NCBI RefSeq assembly: GCF_031426495.1
Contig: NZ_JANPLK010000077.1
Location: 135,617-199,616, forward strand
Length of the DNA stretch: 64,000 bases
Direction of reading: 5' to 3'
From: Gemmatimonas sp.
Lineage (GTDB): Bacteria > Gemmatimonadota > Gemmatimonadetes > Gemmatimonadales > Gemmatimonadaceae
The position numbers and the translations under genes are program-made. The notes under the pieces are model-generated. The model worked only from the letters and a program-made list of their open reading frames with translations. It did not search any database and had not been told where the DNA came from. Below, piece after piece: positions 27,063 through 35,778 of this stretch. Numbering within the stretch: the first letter of the stretch is position 1; every line of letters begins with the position of its first letter.

Positions 27063-27988
27063 TCGGACGGCTGATCCGCCGTAGCCGGCTCGACAGAGAG
27101 CTGAGCCGCGGAGGGAGGGGGAGCCGCGTGATTACGGATCGGCGGGGCATTCGATTCGTGGCGACGGGCGCGACGACCGGCAAAGGCCTCCGCAATCAGG
27201 CGTGGCAGCATCACTCCTGCCGGCCCTTCGATCGGCAGAATGCTGGGTCCGCGGCGCTGCCCCTCCATGGTCGGATTCACCACGATCACCGTCGCCCCGT
27301 GGGTAGCCGATATCCACGGCAATGACGCCGCCGGCTCGACCACGTTTGACGTGCCGACCGAGAGGAAGACGTCGCAGGCCACGGCGGCGTTGCGCGCGGC
27401 CTCGAACTCCTTCATCGGCATCGGCTCACCGAACCAGACGACGTCAGGACGCATGAGCGCACCGCAAGTCAGACAGAGCGGCGGCTCGGACGCCTGAGCC
27501 TCGCTGGGCACCAGCGTGCCGGGGCACCCCGCGCTGCAGCGGGCCCGCATCAACGACCCGTGCAGACTGATCACGTCATGTGAGCCGGCGCGCTCATGCA
27601 GGTCATCGACGTTCTGGGTGACCAGGGTGCAATGCGCGACCCGCGACGCCAGTGTCACCAGCGCTTGGTGCGCCGGATTGGGCAGCGCCGACCGCACCAT
27701 CGTGCGACGGGCGGCATACCACTGCCACACGCGATTCGGGTGCGCTGCGAAGGCGTCGGGCGTGGCCAGCTCCCGCGGCGAGTACTTCGCCCAGAGTCCG
27801 GTCAGCGCATCGCGAAAGGTGGGTATGCCGCTTTCGGCCGAGACGCCCGCGCCGGAAAGCACGCAGACGTGCTCCGCCGCGCGCAGGGCTCGGGCCGCGA
27901 CCGAAAGGGCCTCGGCGCGGGTTTGCGGATCAGTGGGAGGGGGCGACGCGACGCGTCGACGCTCGAGCAGGGGATCAGAGGCAGCCAT
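27059..27988 (-). CDS. Class III (SIRT5/CobB-like) sirtuin deacylase
   Basis: This NAD-dependent protein deacylase (309 residues from the ATG at 27986-27988) has GAGVSAESGIPTFRD (45-59), TQNVDDLHERAG, the catalytic His in SLHGS, and four zinc cysteines in the pairs RCSAGC and CLTCG. Tyr91 and Arg94 (WYAARR) form the YxxR signature of class III sirtuins, which favour succinyl- and other acidic acyl-lysines. The last 40 residues are a Pro/Ala-rich tail that reaches into the phoR end. A longer frame to 28237 would overlap the TonB receptor start and was rejected. The position inside the phosphate island is notable; a link to the Pho response is inference. Confidence 0.9.
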   Translation of the reverse strand: MAASDPLLERRRVASPPPTDPQTRAEALSVAARALRAAEHVCVLSGAGVSAESGIPTFRDALTGLWAKYSPRELATPDAFAAHPNRVWQWYAARRTMVRSALPNPAHQALVTLASRVAHCTLVTQNVDDLHERAGSHDVISLHGSLMRARCSAGCPGTLVPSEAQASEPPLCLTCGALMRPDVVWFGEPMPMKEFEAARNAAVACDVFLSVGTSNVVEPAASLPWISATHGATVIVVNPTMEGQRRGPSILPIEGPAGVMLPRLIAEAFAGRRARRHESNAPPIRNHAAPPPSAAQLSVEPATADQPSD

Positions 27989-28072
27989 TGTGCGGGCGAG
28001 AATATCACGACAGGGCACGGCGCACCAGCCCCCTCCTACGGGTGAGTCCAGGTCGCCGCAAACCCGCGCTCC

Positions 28073-28100
28073 GTGACACAACCGTTGCACAACCGTGCGG
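28073..28100 (+). promoter_or_regulatory. Candidate Pho box upstream of the TonB receptor
   Basis: GTGACAC (28073-28079) and GTTGCAC (28084-28090) are direct repeats with an 11-bp period, and a weaker third unit GTGCGG (28095-28100) continues it. On the opposite strand the first unit reads GTGTCAC, close to the E. coli CTGTCAC half-site. A TATACC -10-like element lies at 28203-28208, nearer the gene. Confidence 0.5.
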
Positions 28101-28221
28101 AGATCGAAACCTGGGTCACGAAGCTTTCCCGTCATCCGGAGCCCATACGGTCCGGCAGACCAGGAACCACGAGCGCCCGACCGGGCGTCTCCGCAGTCTT
28201 CATATACCGACCCGATCATCC

Positions 28222-31008
28222 ATGCGGACCTACGCACACGTGCTCTCCCGTTTCGCGCGTCATTTGACGCTGGCGATTGCGGCTGCCGTCGTTCCCGCTT
28301 CTACAGTTGTGGCACAGGGAGCTGACGCTCCTGTTGGACGGATTACTGGCCGCATCATCGACGCGACCACTGGCCAGGGCATCGCGGCCGCTGGCGTGCA
28401 GGTGGTCGGCACCACGATTGGTACGCAGTCCGGCGTCGACGGTCGATACATCATCGCCCGCGTGCCTGCGGGCACAGTAACGATTCAAGTGCGGCGCATC
28501 GGATACGGACCGAAGACCGTCACGGGCATCATCGTGCCGGCGAACGGTGCGCTCACCCAGGACATCTCGCTCAGTACGGCCGAACTCCAGCTGGCTGCGG
28601 TGAGCGTCACCGCAAGCAGCGAGCGCGGCACGGTCAACGAAGCGCTCGACAAGCAGCGCACCGCCACCGGTATCGTGAACTCGGTCACGGCCGAACAGAT
28701 CGCCAAGAGCCCGGACGGTGATGCGGCGCAGGCGATTCAGCGTGTGAGCGGCGTGACCGTGCAAGACGGACGTAGCGTGTTCGTGCGCGGACTCGGCGAG
28801 CGGTACACGGTAACCAACCTGAACGGCGCGCGCTTGCCGAGCCCGGAGCCGGAGAAGCGCTTCGTGCCACTGGACATCTTTCCGTCGGCGCTGCTGCAGT
28901 CCATCAACACCACGAAGACCTTCACCCCCGACTTGGCCGGCGACTTCTCAGGCGCCTCAGTCGACATCGAAACACGCGAATTTCCGCTGCGCCGGACGTA
29001 CATCTTCTCCTCGTCGATCGGCATGAACGATCAGGCGACCGGCCGTCGTCTGGCTACCGCGCCGACGGTGGGAACGGAGTGGCGAGCCAGTGGTGGTTCG
29101 GCTCGTGCAGTGCCGTCGCAGTTGGCGACCGCGCGCGACGTAGCGAACCTCACCACGCGCGAAGCGATGAACGGCGCGGTCAACTCGCTGCGAAACGCTT
29201 GGACGCCCATCCAGCAGACGGGCTCGCCGAATGGATCGCTGGGCCTGAGCGTAGGCGGTCAGGATCCGATCTTCGGTCAGCGCATCGGATACCTCGCCTC
29301 GTTTACGTACTCGGCCACGCAGGAAGTCCGGGCCGACGACTATCAAGCCAATCCGATTCAGCGTGACGGTCGCCCGCAAGTACTGGAGTCGTGGCAGGGA
29401 ACGGGCAGCCGTCGTGGGGTGCTCTGGGGCGGCATGTTCAATACGAGCACCATGCTCGGCAGCAAGAATCGCATCGCGCTCAACAACACATACACTCGCA
29501 GCGCGGACAACGAGGCTCGCCAGAACGAAGGCGCGTCGTTCGGCTTCTCGGGCATCAACATTCAGCGTAACACGCTGCGCTATGTAGAGCGCACGATTCG
29601 CTCGTCGCAGCTTAAGGGAGAACACACGATCGGCGGGCGGCAGAATCTCGACTGGACGGTGTCGTCGTCTGGCGTCTCGCGACGCGAGCCGGATCGCTCC
29701 GACCTCGTGTACGCGCAGTTCACTCCCGGAGGGCCGTACGCCTGGAGCGACGGTAATCCTGACGTGGCGCGTCGCACGTTCGGCGATCTCAATGAGAGCA
29801 ACTGGACGGGTGGTGCCAACTACCGACTCGCGTTCAGCGATAGCCCGAATGCTGTCAAGCTCAAGATGGGTGGCTCGTACCGCTCCACCGCGCGCGACGC
29901 GGTGAATCGCCAGTTCAGCATCGTCTCCAATTCTGTGCCGGTCGCCGATCGCAACCTGCCGGCGGAATCGCTCTTCGACGGACGCTACACGGGTGGGAAC
30001 GCAAACCAGTTCAACGTTATCAACGTCGCGGAAGACGGCATTTACGATGCGACCGAGCGCTTGGTCGCGGGCTATGCCATGCTCGAGCTGCCGTTCGGTT
30101 CGCGCCTCCGGCTTATCGCCGGCGCCCGCGTCGAAGACGCTAACATCACGGTGAACACGTCGCTGACGAACAACAACACGTTTGTCTCGACGCTCAAGAA
30201 CACCGACGTGCTGCCCGCCGCCGTGCTGAACTTCAAGCTGTCCGAGAATGGTCAGCTGCGCGCCTCGGCCTCGCAGACGTTGGCGCGCCCTGAGTATCGC
30301 GAGCTCTCGCCGGTGCAGTATCTCGAAGTCATCGGCGGCCAGATCACGCGCGGTAATGGTGACCTGGTCCGCACACTGATCCAGAACTACGATCTCAAGT
30401 ACGAACTCTTCCCGAACGCCGAAGAAGTGTTCAGCATCGGCGTGTTCGCGAAGCAGTTCGACCGCCCCATCGAGCGCATCGATATCGCAACGGGCGGCGC
30501 CCCGATCGTCTCGTTCTTCAACGCCGCGTCGGCCAGCAACCTCGGCGTCGAGCTCGAGGCCCGCAAGAATCTCGGCAACGTGGCCAGTGCGCTCGACGCG
30601 TTCAGCGTGTTCACGAACCTCACGCTCATGCAGAGCACCATCAAGGTGGGCGCAGACGCCTCGGCGAATACCAATGCCGATCGACCGATGATGGGCCAAG
30701 CCCCGTGGGTGGCCAATGTTGGTTCGTCGTGGGCGAGCAAGTCGGGACGCATCTCCTCCACGCTGCTCTACTCGGCGGTCGGGCCGCGCATCTACGCCGC
30801 CGGCACGATTCCCTTCCCCGATGTGAAGGAACAGACGCGTCACGTGGTGGACTTCTCCGTGCGCTTCCCGGTGACGCAGCTGTTCCAGCTCAAGCTTGAC
30901 GCGCGTAACCTGCTCGACGCGCCGTACAAGCTCACGCAGGGTCCCGTCACGCGCGAATCGTATCGCATGGGTCGCCAGCTCTCGGTGGGAGCGCAGTGGC
31001 GTCGGTGA
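28222..31008 (+). CDS. TonB-dependent outer-membrane receptor, Pho-associated
   Basis: This 928-residue protein has a signal peptide ending near residue 32. A carboxypeptidase-regulatory-like domain (about 36-120, with ITGRIIDATTGQGIAAAGV) is followed by a plug (about 125-260, FVRGLGERYTVTNLNGAR). A large beta-barrel ends in an aromatic-rich C-terminal strand (LSVGAQWRR). The ATG at 28222 is chosen because it starts the signal peptide; the frame is open upstream through the sirtuin region. A Pho-box-like repeat lies upstream, and pstS and the pst genes follow on the same strand. An outer-membrane importer of phosphate or a phosphorylated compound is the best inference; the ligand is unknown. 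Confidence 0.9.
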   Translation: MRTYAHVLSRFARHLTLAIAAAVVPASTVVAQGADAPVGRITGRIIDATTGQGIAAAGVQVVGTTIGTQSGVDGRYIIARVPAGTVTIQVRRIGYGPKTVTGIIVPANGALTQDISLSTAELQLAAVSVTASSERGTVNEALDKQRTATGIVNSVTAEQIAKSPDGDAAQAIQRVSGVTVQDGRSVFVRGLGERYTVTNLNGARLPSPEPEKRFVPLDIFPSALLQSINTTKTFTPDLAGDFSGASVDIETREFPLRRTYIFSSSIGMNDQATGRRLATAPTVGTEWRASGGSARAVPSQLATARDVANLTTREAMNGAVNSLRNAWTPIQQTGSPNGSLGLSVGGQDPIFGQRIGYLASFTYSATQEVRADDYQANPIQRDGRPQVLESWQGTGSRRGVLWGGMFNTSTMLGSKNRIALNNTYTRSADNEARQNEGASFGFSGINIQRNTLRYVERTIRSSQLKGEHTIGGRQNLDWTVSSSGVSRREPDRSDLVYAQFTPGGPYAWSDGNPDVARRTFGDLNESNWTGGANYRLAFSDSPNAVKLKMGGSYRSTARDAVNRQFSIVSNSVPVADRNLPAESLFDGRYTGGNANQFNVINVAEDGIYDATERLVAGYAMLELPFGSRLRLIAGARVEDANITVNTSLTNNNTFVSTLKNTDVLPAAVLNFKLSENGQLRASASQTLARPEYRELSPVQYLEVIGGQITRGNGDLVRTLIQNYDLKYELFPNAEEVFSIGVFAKQFDRPIERIDIATGGAPIVSFFNAASASNLGVELEARKNLGNVASALDAFSVFTNLTLMQSTIKVGADASANTNADRPMMGQAPWVANVGSSWASKSGRISSTLLYSAVGPRIYAAGTIPFPDVKEQTRHVVDFSVRFPVTQLFQLKLDARNLLDAPYKLTQGPVTRESYRMGRQLSVGAQWRR

Positions 31009-31037
31009 CACGATCGTGACGGAGCCGTCGCTATAGC
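31005..31037 (+). promoter_or_regulatory. Candidate Pho box and -10 at the receptor stop codon
   Basis: GTGACAC (31005-31011) and GTGACGG (31016-31022) are 11 bp apart. TATAGC (31032-31037) follows about ten bases later, the spacing from Pho box to -10 known in E. coli. The receptor's TGA stop is inside the first repeat. The resulting transcript would run through the hairpin at 31060 before reaching the lipoprotein gene. Confidence 0.5.
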
Positions 31038-31059
31038 ATGACGTAGAACAGACAAAGTT

Positions 31060-31092
31060 AGGGGGACCGGCGCAGAGTCGGTCCCCCTCTTT
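31060..31092 (+). terminator. Terminator or attenuator hairpin after the TonB receptor
   Basis: A perfect 10-bp stem (31060-31069 with 31079-31088, AGGGGGACCG type) has a nine-base loop and is followed by CTTTGC. It ends the receptor transcript or attenuates transcription into the next gene, whose ATG is 30 bases downstream. Confidence 0.7.
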
Positions 31093-31117
31093 GCATTCAC
31101 CAACTATCCCCGTCGTC

Positions 31118-32857
31118 ATGACTCGTAATTGGACTCGCAGGGCACCTCGCGCCGGCGCCATCCTCGGCCTGATCGCCCTCGCCGCCTGTGGCGACGACGG
31201 TCCAACAACACCGGCGGCGTTGACCACGCCGACCGGCGTCGTCGGTACATCGCCCTCGCCGACGAGCGTTCGTATCGCTTGGTTGGCGGTCAGCTCGGCC
31301 AGTGGGTACCGCGTGGAACGCGCGCCGGAAGTTGGCGGCACGTTCGCGCAGATCGGTACGCCCACCACGCCTGAGTATGTGGATTCGGCGCTGTTGCCCG
31401 AGACTGCGTATCGATATCGCGTGATCGCTGTCCGCGGCTCAGATGTCAGCCCGACGTCGACCGAAGTGACGGTTCGGACGAGCAATCGCACGGTCGTGCA
31501 GGTCACATCCGATGTGACAACGAATACGACTTGGACCGCAGGCAACACCTACCAACTGACGCGCATCATCTCGGTCGCGAACGGCGCAGTGCTCACGATT
31601 GAGCCCGGCACGCTGGTCATCGGTGCGCCGATCACGACGGGACAGGCGCCCGCCGTCTCAGCGCTCATGGTGCTTCGCGGCGCACGAGTCAACGCGATCG
31701 GAACGCGATCGGCGCCGATCATCATGACGTCGTCGGCGGCCGCTGGCAACCGCGCTCCTGGCGATTGGGGCGGATTGATCATCGTTGGCAACGCTTCGTC
31801 GAACCGTACCGGTCGTACGGTAGTTGAAGGTCCGGCTCCGGCCGACACGGTGAGCTGGAACGGCGGCACGGCCGATGCAGACAACTCAGGCTCGTATGTC
31901 TACACTCGCGTGGAGTTTGCCGGCGCCGCAGCGCAGTTGAACGTCGAGCTCAACTCGTTCTCGTTCTACGCCGTCGGTCGCGGTACGCGCGTCGAGTATG
32001 TGCAGGCGATCCGCGGCCTTGACGACATGTTCGAGTTCTTCGGCGGTACGGTGGACGCACGCTACCTGGTGTCCTACGAGTCGGGTGACGATCATTTCGA
32101 CGCGGCCGAAGGATTCCGTGGCCGGCTGCAGTATATGATCGCTCTCCAGACTGGTCCGCGCGTGTCTCCGCGTGCCGGCAACCCCGGCGCCCTGTCGGGC
32201 GAGCAGAGCGGCTTTGAAGTGGACGGCTGTGGATCGGCGTCTGGCACCTGTGCGGTCGGCTTCAATTCCACGCCGTACAGCATGCCCGTGTTCGCGAATT
32301 TCACCGTGGTCGGGCCTGGTGCGGGCGTGTTGCCGGTTCGTGCCGGCGGCGACGGCGGACTGGGCGCGAACATTCGCCGCGGCACTGGCGGCGTCTGGAT
32401 GAACGGTGTGATCGCGCGCTGGCCGGAAGCGGCGTTCTCGATCTTTGATCCCGAGACGAACACGCGACTCACGGAAGACTCACTGAACTTGCGCAATCTC
32501 CTGTTCGCCGAGAACAACCGCGACTACGACGCGGCTGGGGCCACGAACCGGTTCGGCACCGTGGACAAGTTTACGACCGCGTCGATCCGTACGTCCGCCG
32601 CCCCGGCCAACGCGTTGTTCCTCTCCCTCCCGGGAGCGGCCACCGAGATCGCGAACAATGCGACGCTCGACTGGACGCCAGTTGCGGGCTCGCTGCTGAC
32701 GACGGGTGGCACGGGCGTCACGTTGCCGGGTCGCGTCCCGACGCGCGTGACGAACTTCTTCGGTGGCACGATGGCGGGAACCACGTTCGTTGGCGCCGCC
32801 GACCCGGCTGCCACGGACAAGTGGTGGACCGGCTGGACGGCATACTACCGTAACTAG
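31118..32857 (+). CDS. Lipoprotein with FN3 domain and beta-helix-like region
   Basis: This protein of 579 residues (ATG at 31118) has a lipoprotein signal ending in LALAAC. A fibronectin type III domain (about 45-125, VRIAWLAVSSASGYRVER) is followed by a long beta-rich part. That part has turn motifs such as TIEPGTLVIG, GDWGGLIIVGNA and LEEMFEFFGGT-like segments, resembling right-handed beta-helix surface proteins of Bacteroidota and Gemmatimonadota. No enzyme motif is recognised. It sits between the TonB receptor and pstS and is flanked by two similar hairpins. It may be the surface partner of the receptor. A frame open from TTG 31091 lies within the terminator tail and was rejected. Confidence 0.8.
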   Translation: MTRNWTRRAPRAGAILGLIALAACGDDGPTTPAALTTPTGVVGTSPSPTSVRIAWLAVSSASGYRVERAPEVGGTFAQIGTPTTPEYVDSALLPETAYRYRVIAVRGSDVSPTSTEVTVRTSNRTVVQVTSDVTTNTTWTAGNTYQLTRIISVANGAVLTIEPGTLVIGAPITTGQAPAVSALMVLRGARVNAIGTRSAPIIMTSSAAAGNRAPGDWGGLIIVGNASSNRTGRTVVEGPAPADTVSWNGGTADADNSGSYVYTRVEFAGAAAQLNVELNSFSFYAVGRGTRVEYVQAIRGLDDMFEFFGGTVDARYLVSYESGDDHFDAAEGFRGRLQYMIALQTGPRVSPRAGNPGALSGEQSGFEVDGCGSASGTCAVGFNSTPYSMPVFANFTVVGPGAGVLPVRAGGDGGLGANIRRGTGGVWMNGVIARWPEAAFSIFDPETNTRLTEDSLNLRNLLFAENNRDYDAAGATNRFGTVDKFTTASIRTSAAPANALFLSLPGAATEIANNATLDWTPVAGSLLTTGGTGVTLPGRVPTRVTNFFGGTMAGTTFVGAADPAATDKWWTGWTAYYRN

Positions 32858-32878
32858 CCGCAGCGAGTAGCATCAACG

Positions 32879-32915
32879 GGGTCGGATCTGTCTGGATGAA
32901 GATCCGACCCTCTTG
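32879..32915 (+). terminator. Terminator hairpin after the beta-helix lipoprotein
   Basis: A perfect 10-bp stem (32879-32888 with 32901-32910, GGGTCGGATC type) has a 12-base loop and is followed by TCTTGC. The downstream bases TTGCATTC and CCAACT recur after the previous hairpin, so the whole module appears to be repeated. Confidence 0.65.
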
Positions 32916-32934
32916 CATTCCCCAACTTCACCCG

Positions 32935-33654
32935 ATGCAACGCTCACTATTTCGATCGGCCGGCCTCGTGCTCGCCTGTTCACTGATCACGGCATGTTCG
33001 ACGGACACGTCACGATCCGGTGATTCCGCAGGCGCGGCCTCGGCCAACGCACGTCAGCCGATTCCTGACGGAGTCGATCCTCGCATGGTCGAGTGGCGCG
33101 AAGATGGAGTGCTTGTTGCCTCAGCAGATTCGTTGCGAAAGACACCCGGATATGTCGTCGATAGTGTCTTCCCTCCTGAAGAGGCCATGCGCCGCTTTCG
33201 CGCCACGATTCCAAAGAGCGCGCCGACGCGCCTCTCCGGTGGTGCGTCCTCCGTCAGTGCCTTGATTCGGGACTACTGGGCGGCGCTGACAGCGGCCGAC
33301 ACGAGCGCTGTCCGTTCGCTCAGCCTGAATCAAGCAGAGTTCGCGTATCTGTACTTGCCCGACAGCCCGGAGATCAGGTCGGGCATGCAGCCCGCGATCG
33401 CGTGGCTCGTACTCGACGACGCGTCGGTTCGTGGCCTCAGTCGCGCCCGACTTCGCGCTGAAGGCGCGCGCAATCTCCCCGTGGCGAGCGTCGCCTGCAG
33501 TGGCAGCGAGGTCGCCAACGGCGCCGCACACGTGCAAGGACCGTGCGGCATCGTACTGAAACGTGCCGCTAGCCTGGACACGATCTGGATTGCGAATCGC
33601 GTCATCCGTCGTGACGGGGTCGTGAAGCTGCTCGGTTTCGCCAACCCTTTGTAA
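32935..33654 (+). CDS. 239-residue lipoprotein of unknown function upstream of pstS
   Basis: I recognise no named family. The ATG at 32935 gives a clean lipoprotein signal (SLITAC). The mature part is alpha/beta, with VSALIRDYWAALTAADTSAV suggesting an NTF2-like helix start, and one Cys pair (ACSGS...GPCG) that could form a disulfide. The GTG start of pstS comes one base after its stop, so it is co-transcribed and probably translationally coupled with the phosphate-binding protein. It may assist phosphate capture in the periplasm; this rests only on position. Confidence 0.75.
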   Translation: MQRSLFRSAGLVLACSLITACSTDTSRSGDSAGAASANARQPIPDGVDPRMVEWREDGVLVASADSLRKTPGYVVDSVFPPEEAMRRFRATIPKSAPTRLSGGASSVSALIRDYWAALTAADTSAVRSLSLNQAEFAYLYLPDSPEIRSGMQPAIAWLVLDDASVRGLSRARLRAEGARNLPVASVACSGSEVANGAAHVQGPCGIVLKRAASLDTIWIANRVIRRDGVVKLLGFANPL

Positions 33655-33655
33655 C

Positions 33656-34795
33656 GTGCCGCGACTATCAATTTCCCTCAGCCGTATTGGTCTGCCAGCG
33701 CTCGTGCTCGCGGCCTTGGCGATGATCGCGGCGTGCGGTGATCGTCGATCTAGCGCCGTCGACTCCACCACTGCGCTCGCGCCGAGTGGCACCCGCGTCG
33801 ACTTGACCGGCGCCGGCGCCACCTTTCCGTATCCGCTTTACTCGCGCTGGTTCAACGAGTACGCCACCCTCACCAACGTCCGCATCAACTATCAGTCGAT
33901 CGGATCCGGCGGCGGCATTCGTCAGGTCGTCGCGCGCACCGTCGACTTCGGCGCCACCGATGTGCCAATGACGGATGCCGAACTTGCCAGCGCCGGCATG
34001 CCGGTGCTGCACATCCCGACCGTCATCGGCGCCGTCGCCATCACGTACAACCTGCCGGGATTGTCGCGGCCGCTCAACCTCAGCCCCGACGTCATCGCCG
34101 ACATTTTCCTCGGCACGATCACGCGCTGGAGCGACGCACGCATCACCGCGCTAAATCCGAATGTCACGATGCCCGACACCGATATCCTGGTCGTGCATCG
34201 CGCCGATGGCAGCGGGACGTCGTACATCTTCAGCGACTTCCTCACCACCGTGAGCCCTGCCTGGGCCGCCGGACCGGGCCGTGGCAAAGACGTGCGCTGG
34301 CCGGTCGGTATCGGCGGTAAGGGCAATGAGGGGGTGGCGGGCCAAGTGAAGCAGATGCCGGGTGCGGTCGGGTATCTCGAAGTCGTGTACGCACGACAGA
34401 ATCGCCTGCCGGTCGTGCACGTGCGCAACGCGGCCGGCCGGTTCATCTCACCGATGCCCTTCGAGATCGCGTCGGCGGCCACCGCCGTGTTGGAGGCCGA
34501 TCGCAAACTCTTCGCGTCCGACGCCAAGGGCGCACCAGACCTCCGCGTATCGCTCGTGAACGCGCCCGGAGCGCAGTCGTACCCGATCGCGTCATTCACC
34601 TGGATGCTGGTGGCACCAACGGCCATCGGCCCGCAGAAGAGCCGCCAGCTCGCGGCCTTCATCCGCTGGGCCCTGCTCGACAATCCCGACGTGGCCAGCA
34701 CGTTGGGCTATGTGCCGCTCCCGTCCGAAGCCGCCACCCGCATTGTGGATCGACTCGACGCCACGCTGGCAGCCGGACGGCCCGGGTCGCCGTGA
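33656..34795 (+). CDS. pstS: Phosphate-binding lipoprotein PstS
   Basis: This 379-residue periplasmic binding protein of the high-affinity Pst ABC transporter has a lipoprotein signal (MIAAC). The PstS core includes GAGATFPYPLYSRWF, SIGSGGGIRQ, FGATDVPM, HRADGSGTSYIF, GVAGQVKQMPGAVGY and a late MLVAP segment. It starts with GTG, one base after the preceding stop. The stop codon lies inside a Pho-box-like repeat that precedes pstC. Length and motifs are normal for the family. Confidence 0.95.
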   Translation: MPRLSISLSRIGLPALVLAALAMIAACGDRRSSAVDSTTALAPSGTRVDLTGAGATFPYPLYSRWFNEYATLTNVRINYQSIGSGGGIRQVVARTVDFGATDVPMTDAELASAGMPVLHIPTVIGAVAITYNLPGLSRPLNLSPDVIADIFLGTITRWSDARITALNPNVTMPDTDILVVHRADGSGTSYIFSDFLTTVSPAWAAGPGRGKDVRWPVGIGGKGNEGVAGQVKQMPGAVGYLEVVYARQNRLPVVHVRNAAGRFISPMPFEIASAATAVLEADRKLFASDAKGAPDLRVSLVNAPGAQSYPIASFTWMLVAPTAIGPQKSRQLAAFIRWALLDNPDVASTLGYVPLPSEAATRIVDRLDATLAAGRPGSP

Positions 34796-34809
34796 CAGAT
34801 CCGTTACAC
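34792..34809 (+). promoter_or_regulatory. Candidate Pho box between pstS and pstC
   Basis: GTGACAG (34792-34798) and GTTACAC (34803-34809) have an 11-bp period. The reverse complement of the first is CTGTCAC, an E. coli-type half-site. It overlaps the pstS stop codon. TAGCTT at 34840-34845, about 30 bases further on, could be the -10. Confidence 0.55.
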
Positions 34810-34839
34810 GGGACCGCGCGGTCGCGAGGCGCGAAATCC

Positions 34840-34845
34840 TAGCTT
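34840..34845 (+). promoter_or_regulatory. TAGCTT -10 element before pstC
   Basis: TAGCTT is followed by CCGTCC and ATG at 34852. This is nearly identical to the arrangement in front of the purine salvage operon and implies a leaderless pstC transcript separate from pstS. Confidence 0.45.
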
Positions 34846-34851
34846 CCGTCC

Positions 34852-35778
34852 ATGCAGTCCCCCCTCGGTGACCGGCTTTATCGCACGATCACGACGGTGT
34901 GCGCCGCCGCGATCCCCTTCGTGCTCGTGCTGCTCACCGCCGTGGTTGTGCGCGCGGCATGGCCCGCCCTGGCACTCCATGCCGGCGATCTCGCCTTCGG
35001 CCGCACGTGGGATGTGCCGCATGAGCGATTTGGCGCCGTACCGGCCGTTGTCGGCACGCTGCTCTCCTCCCTGATCGCGTTGGCGATCGCGACGCCGCTC
35101 GCTCTCGGTGTAGCCATCTTCACCGTCGACATCGGCCCTCGTCGCCTGCACGAACCGGTCGCGTTTCTGGTCAATCTGCTCGCGGCGATACCGTCGGTGG
35201 TGTACGGTCTCTGGGGGGTGTTCGTACTGGTGCCCATGCTCCGCAACACGATCATGCCGGCGCTGCTGCCCTTCGGTGCCGTAATGCCGCTGTTCCGCGG
35301 TCCGGCCTACGGCCCAAGTCTGCTCGCAGCCAGTCTCGTGCTCGCCATCATGATCCTGCCGTACATCGCCAGTGTGAGCCGAGAAGTGTTGCGAGCCGTG
35401 CCGCAGACGCAGCGTGAGGCCGCGCTGGCGTTGGGTGCCACCCGCTGGGAGGTGGTGCGCGATGCCGTCTTACCCGCAGCTCGCTCTGGCTTGATCGGCG
35501 GCGTCATGCTGGGCCTCGGCCGCGCCCTCGGCGAAACGCTCGCGGTCGCGATGGTGATTGGCAACCGGCACGCCATTCCCGACTCGTTGTTCGATCCCGC
35601 CTATACCATGGCGTCGCTCCTCGCCAATGAATTTGCCGAGGCCTCGAGCGATGCGCACCTGTCCGCCCTGATGGCCGTCGCGGCCTTGCTGCTGCTCATC
35701 ACGCTGCTGGTGAATCTGCTGGCCCGTTGGCTCGTCCAGCGCGTGGCGACCGGGTTGCCCGGTTCACGGTGGACATGA
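34852..35778 (+). CDS. pstC: Phosphate ABC transporter permease PstC
   Basis: This 308-residue inner-membrane protein has six to seven transmembrane segments. The permease loop contains EAALALGATRWEVVRDAVLPAA and GRALGETLAVAMV, which contact the ATPase. The segment AAIPSVVYGLWG is typical of PstC. Its last bases overlap the pstA start as ATGA. With PstA it forms the phosphate channel driven by PstB. Confidence 0.95.
   Translation: MQSPLGDRLYRTITTVCAAAIPFVLVLLTAVVVRAAWPALALHAGDLAFGRTWDVPHERFGAVPAVVGTLLSSLIALAIATPLALGVAIFTVDIGPRRLHEPVAFLVNLLAAIPSVVYGLWGVFVLVPMLRNTIMPALLPFGAVMPLFRGPAYGPSLLAASLVLAIMILPYIASVSREVLRAVPQTQREAALALGATRWEVVRDAVLPAARSGLIGGVMLGLGRALGETLAVAMVIGNRHAIPDSLFDPAYTMASLLANEFAEASSDAHLSALMAVAALLLLITLLVNLLARWLVQRVATGLPGSRWT

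Noticed and set aside
28957..31548. 863-residue minus-strand frame opposite the TonB receptor
   Set aside because: It is antisense to a clear receptor and lipoprotein. The length results from high GC with few stops.
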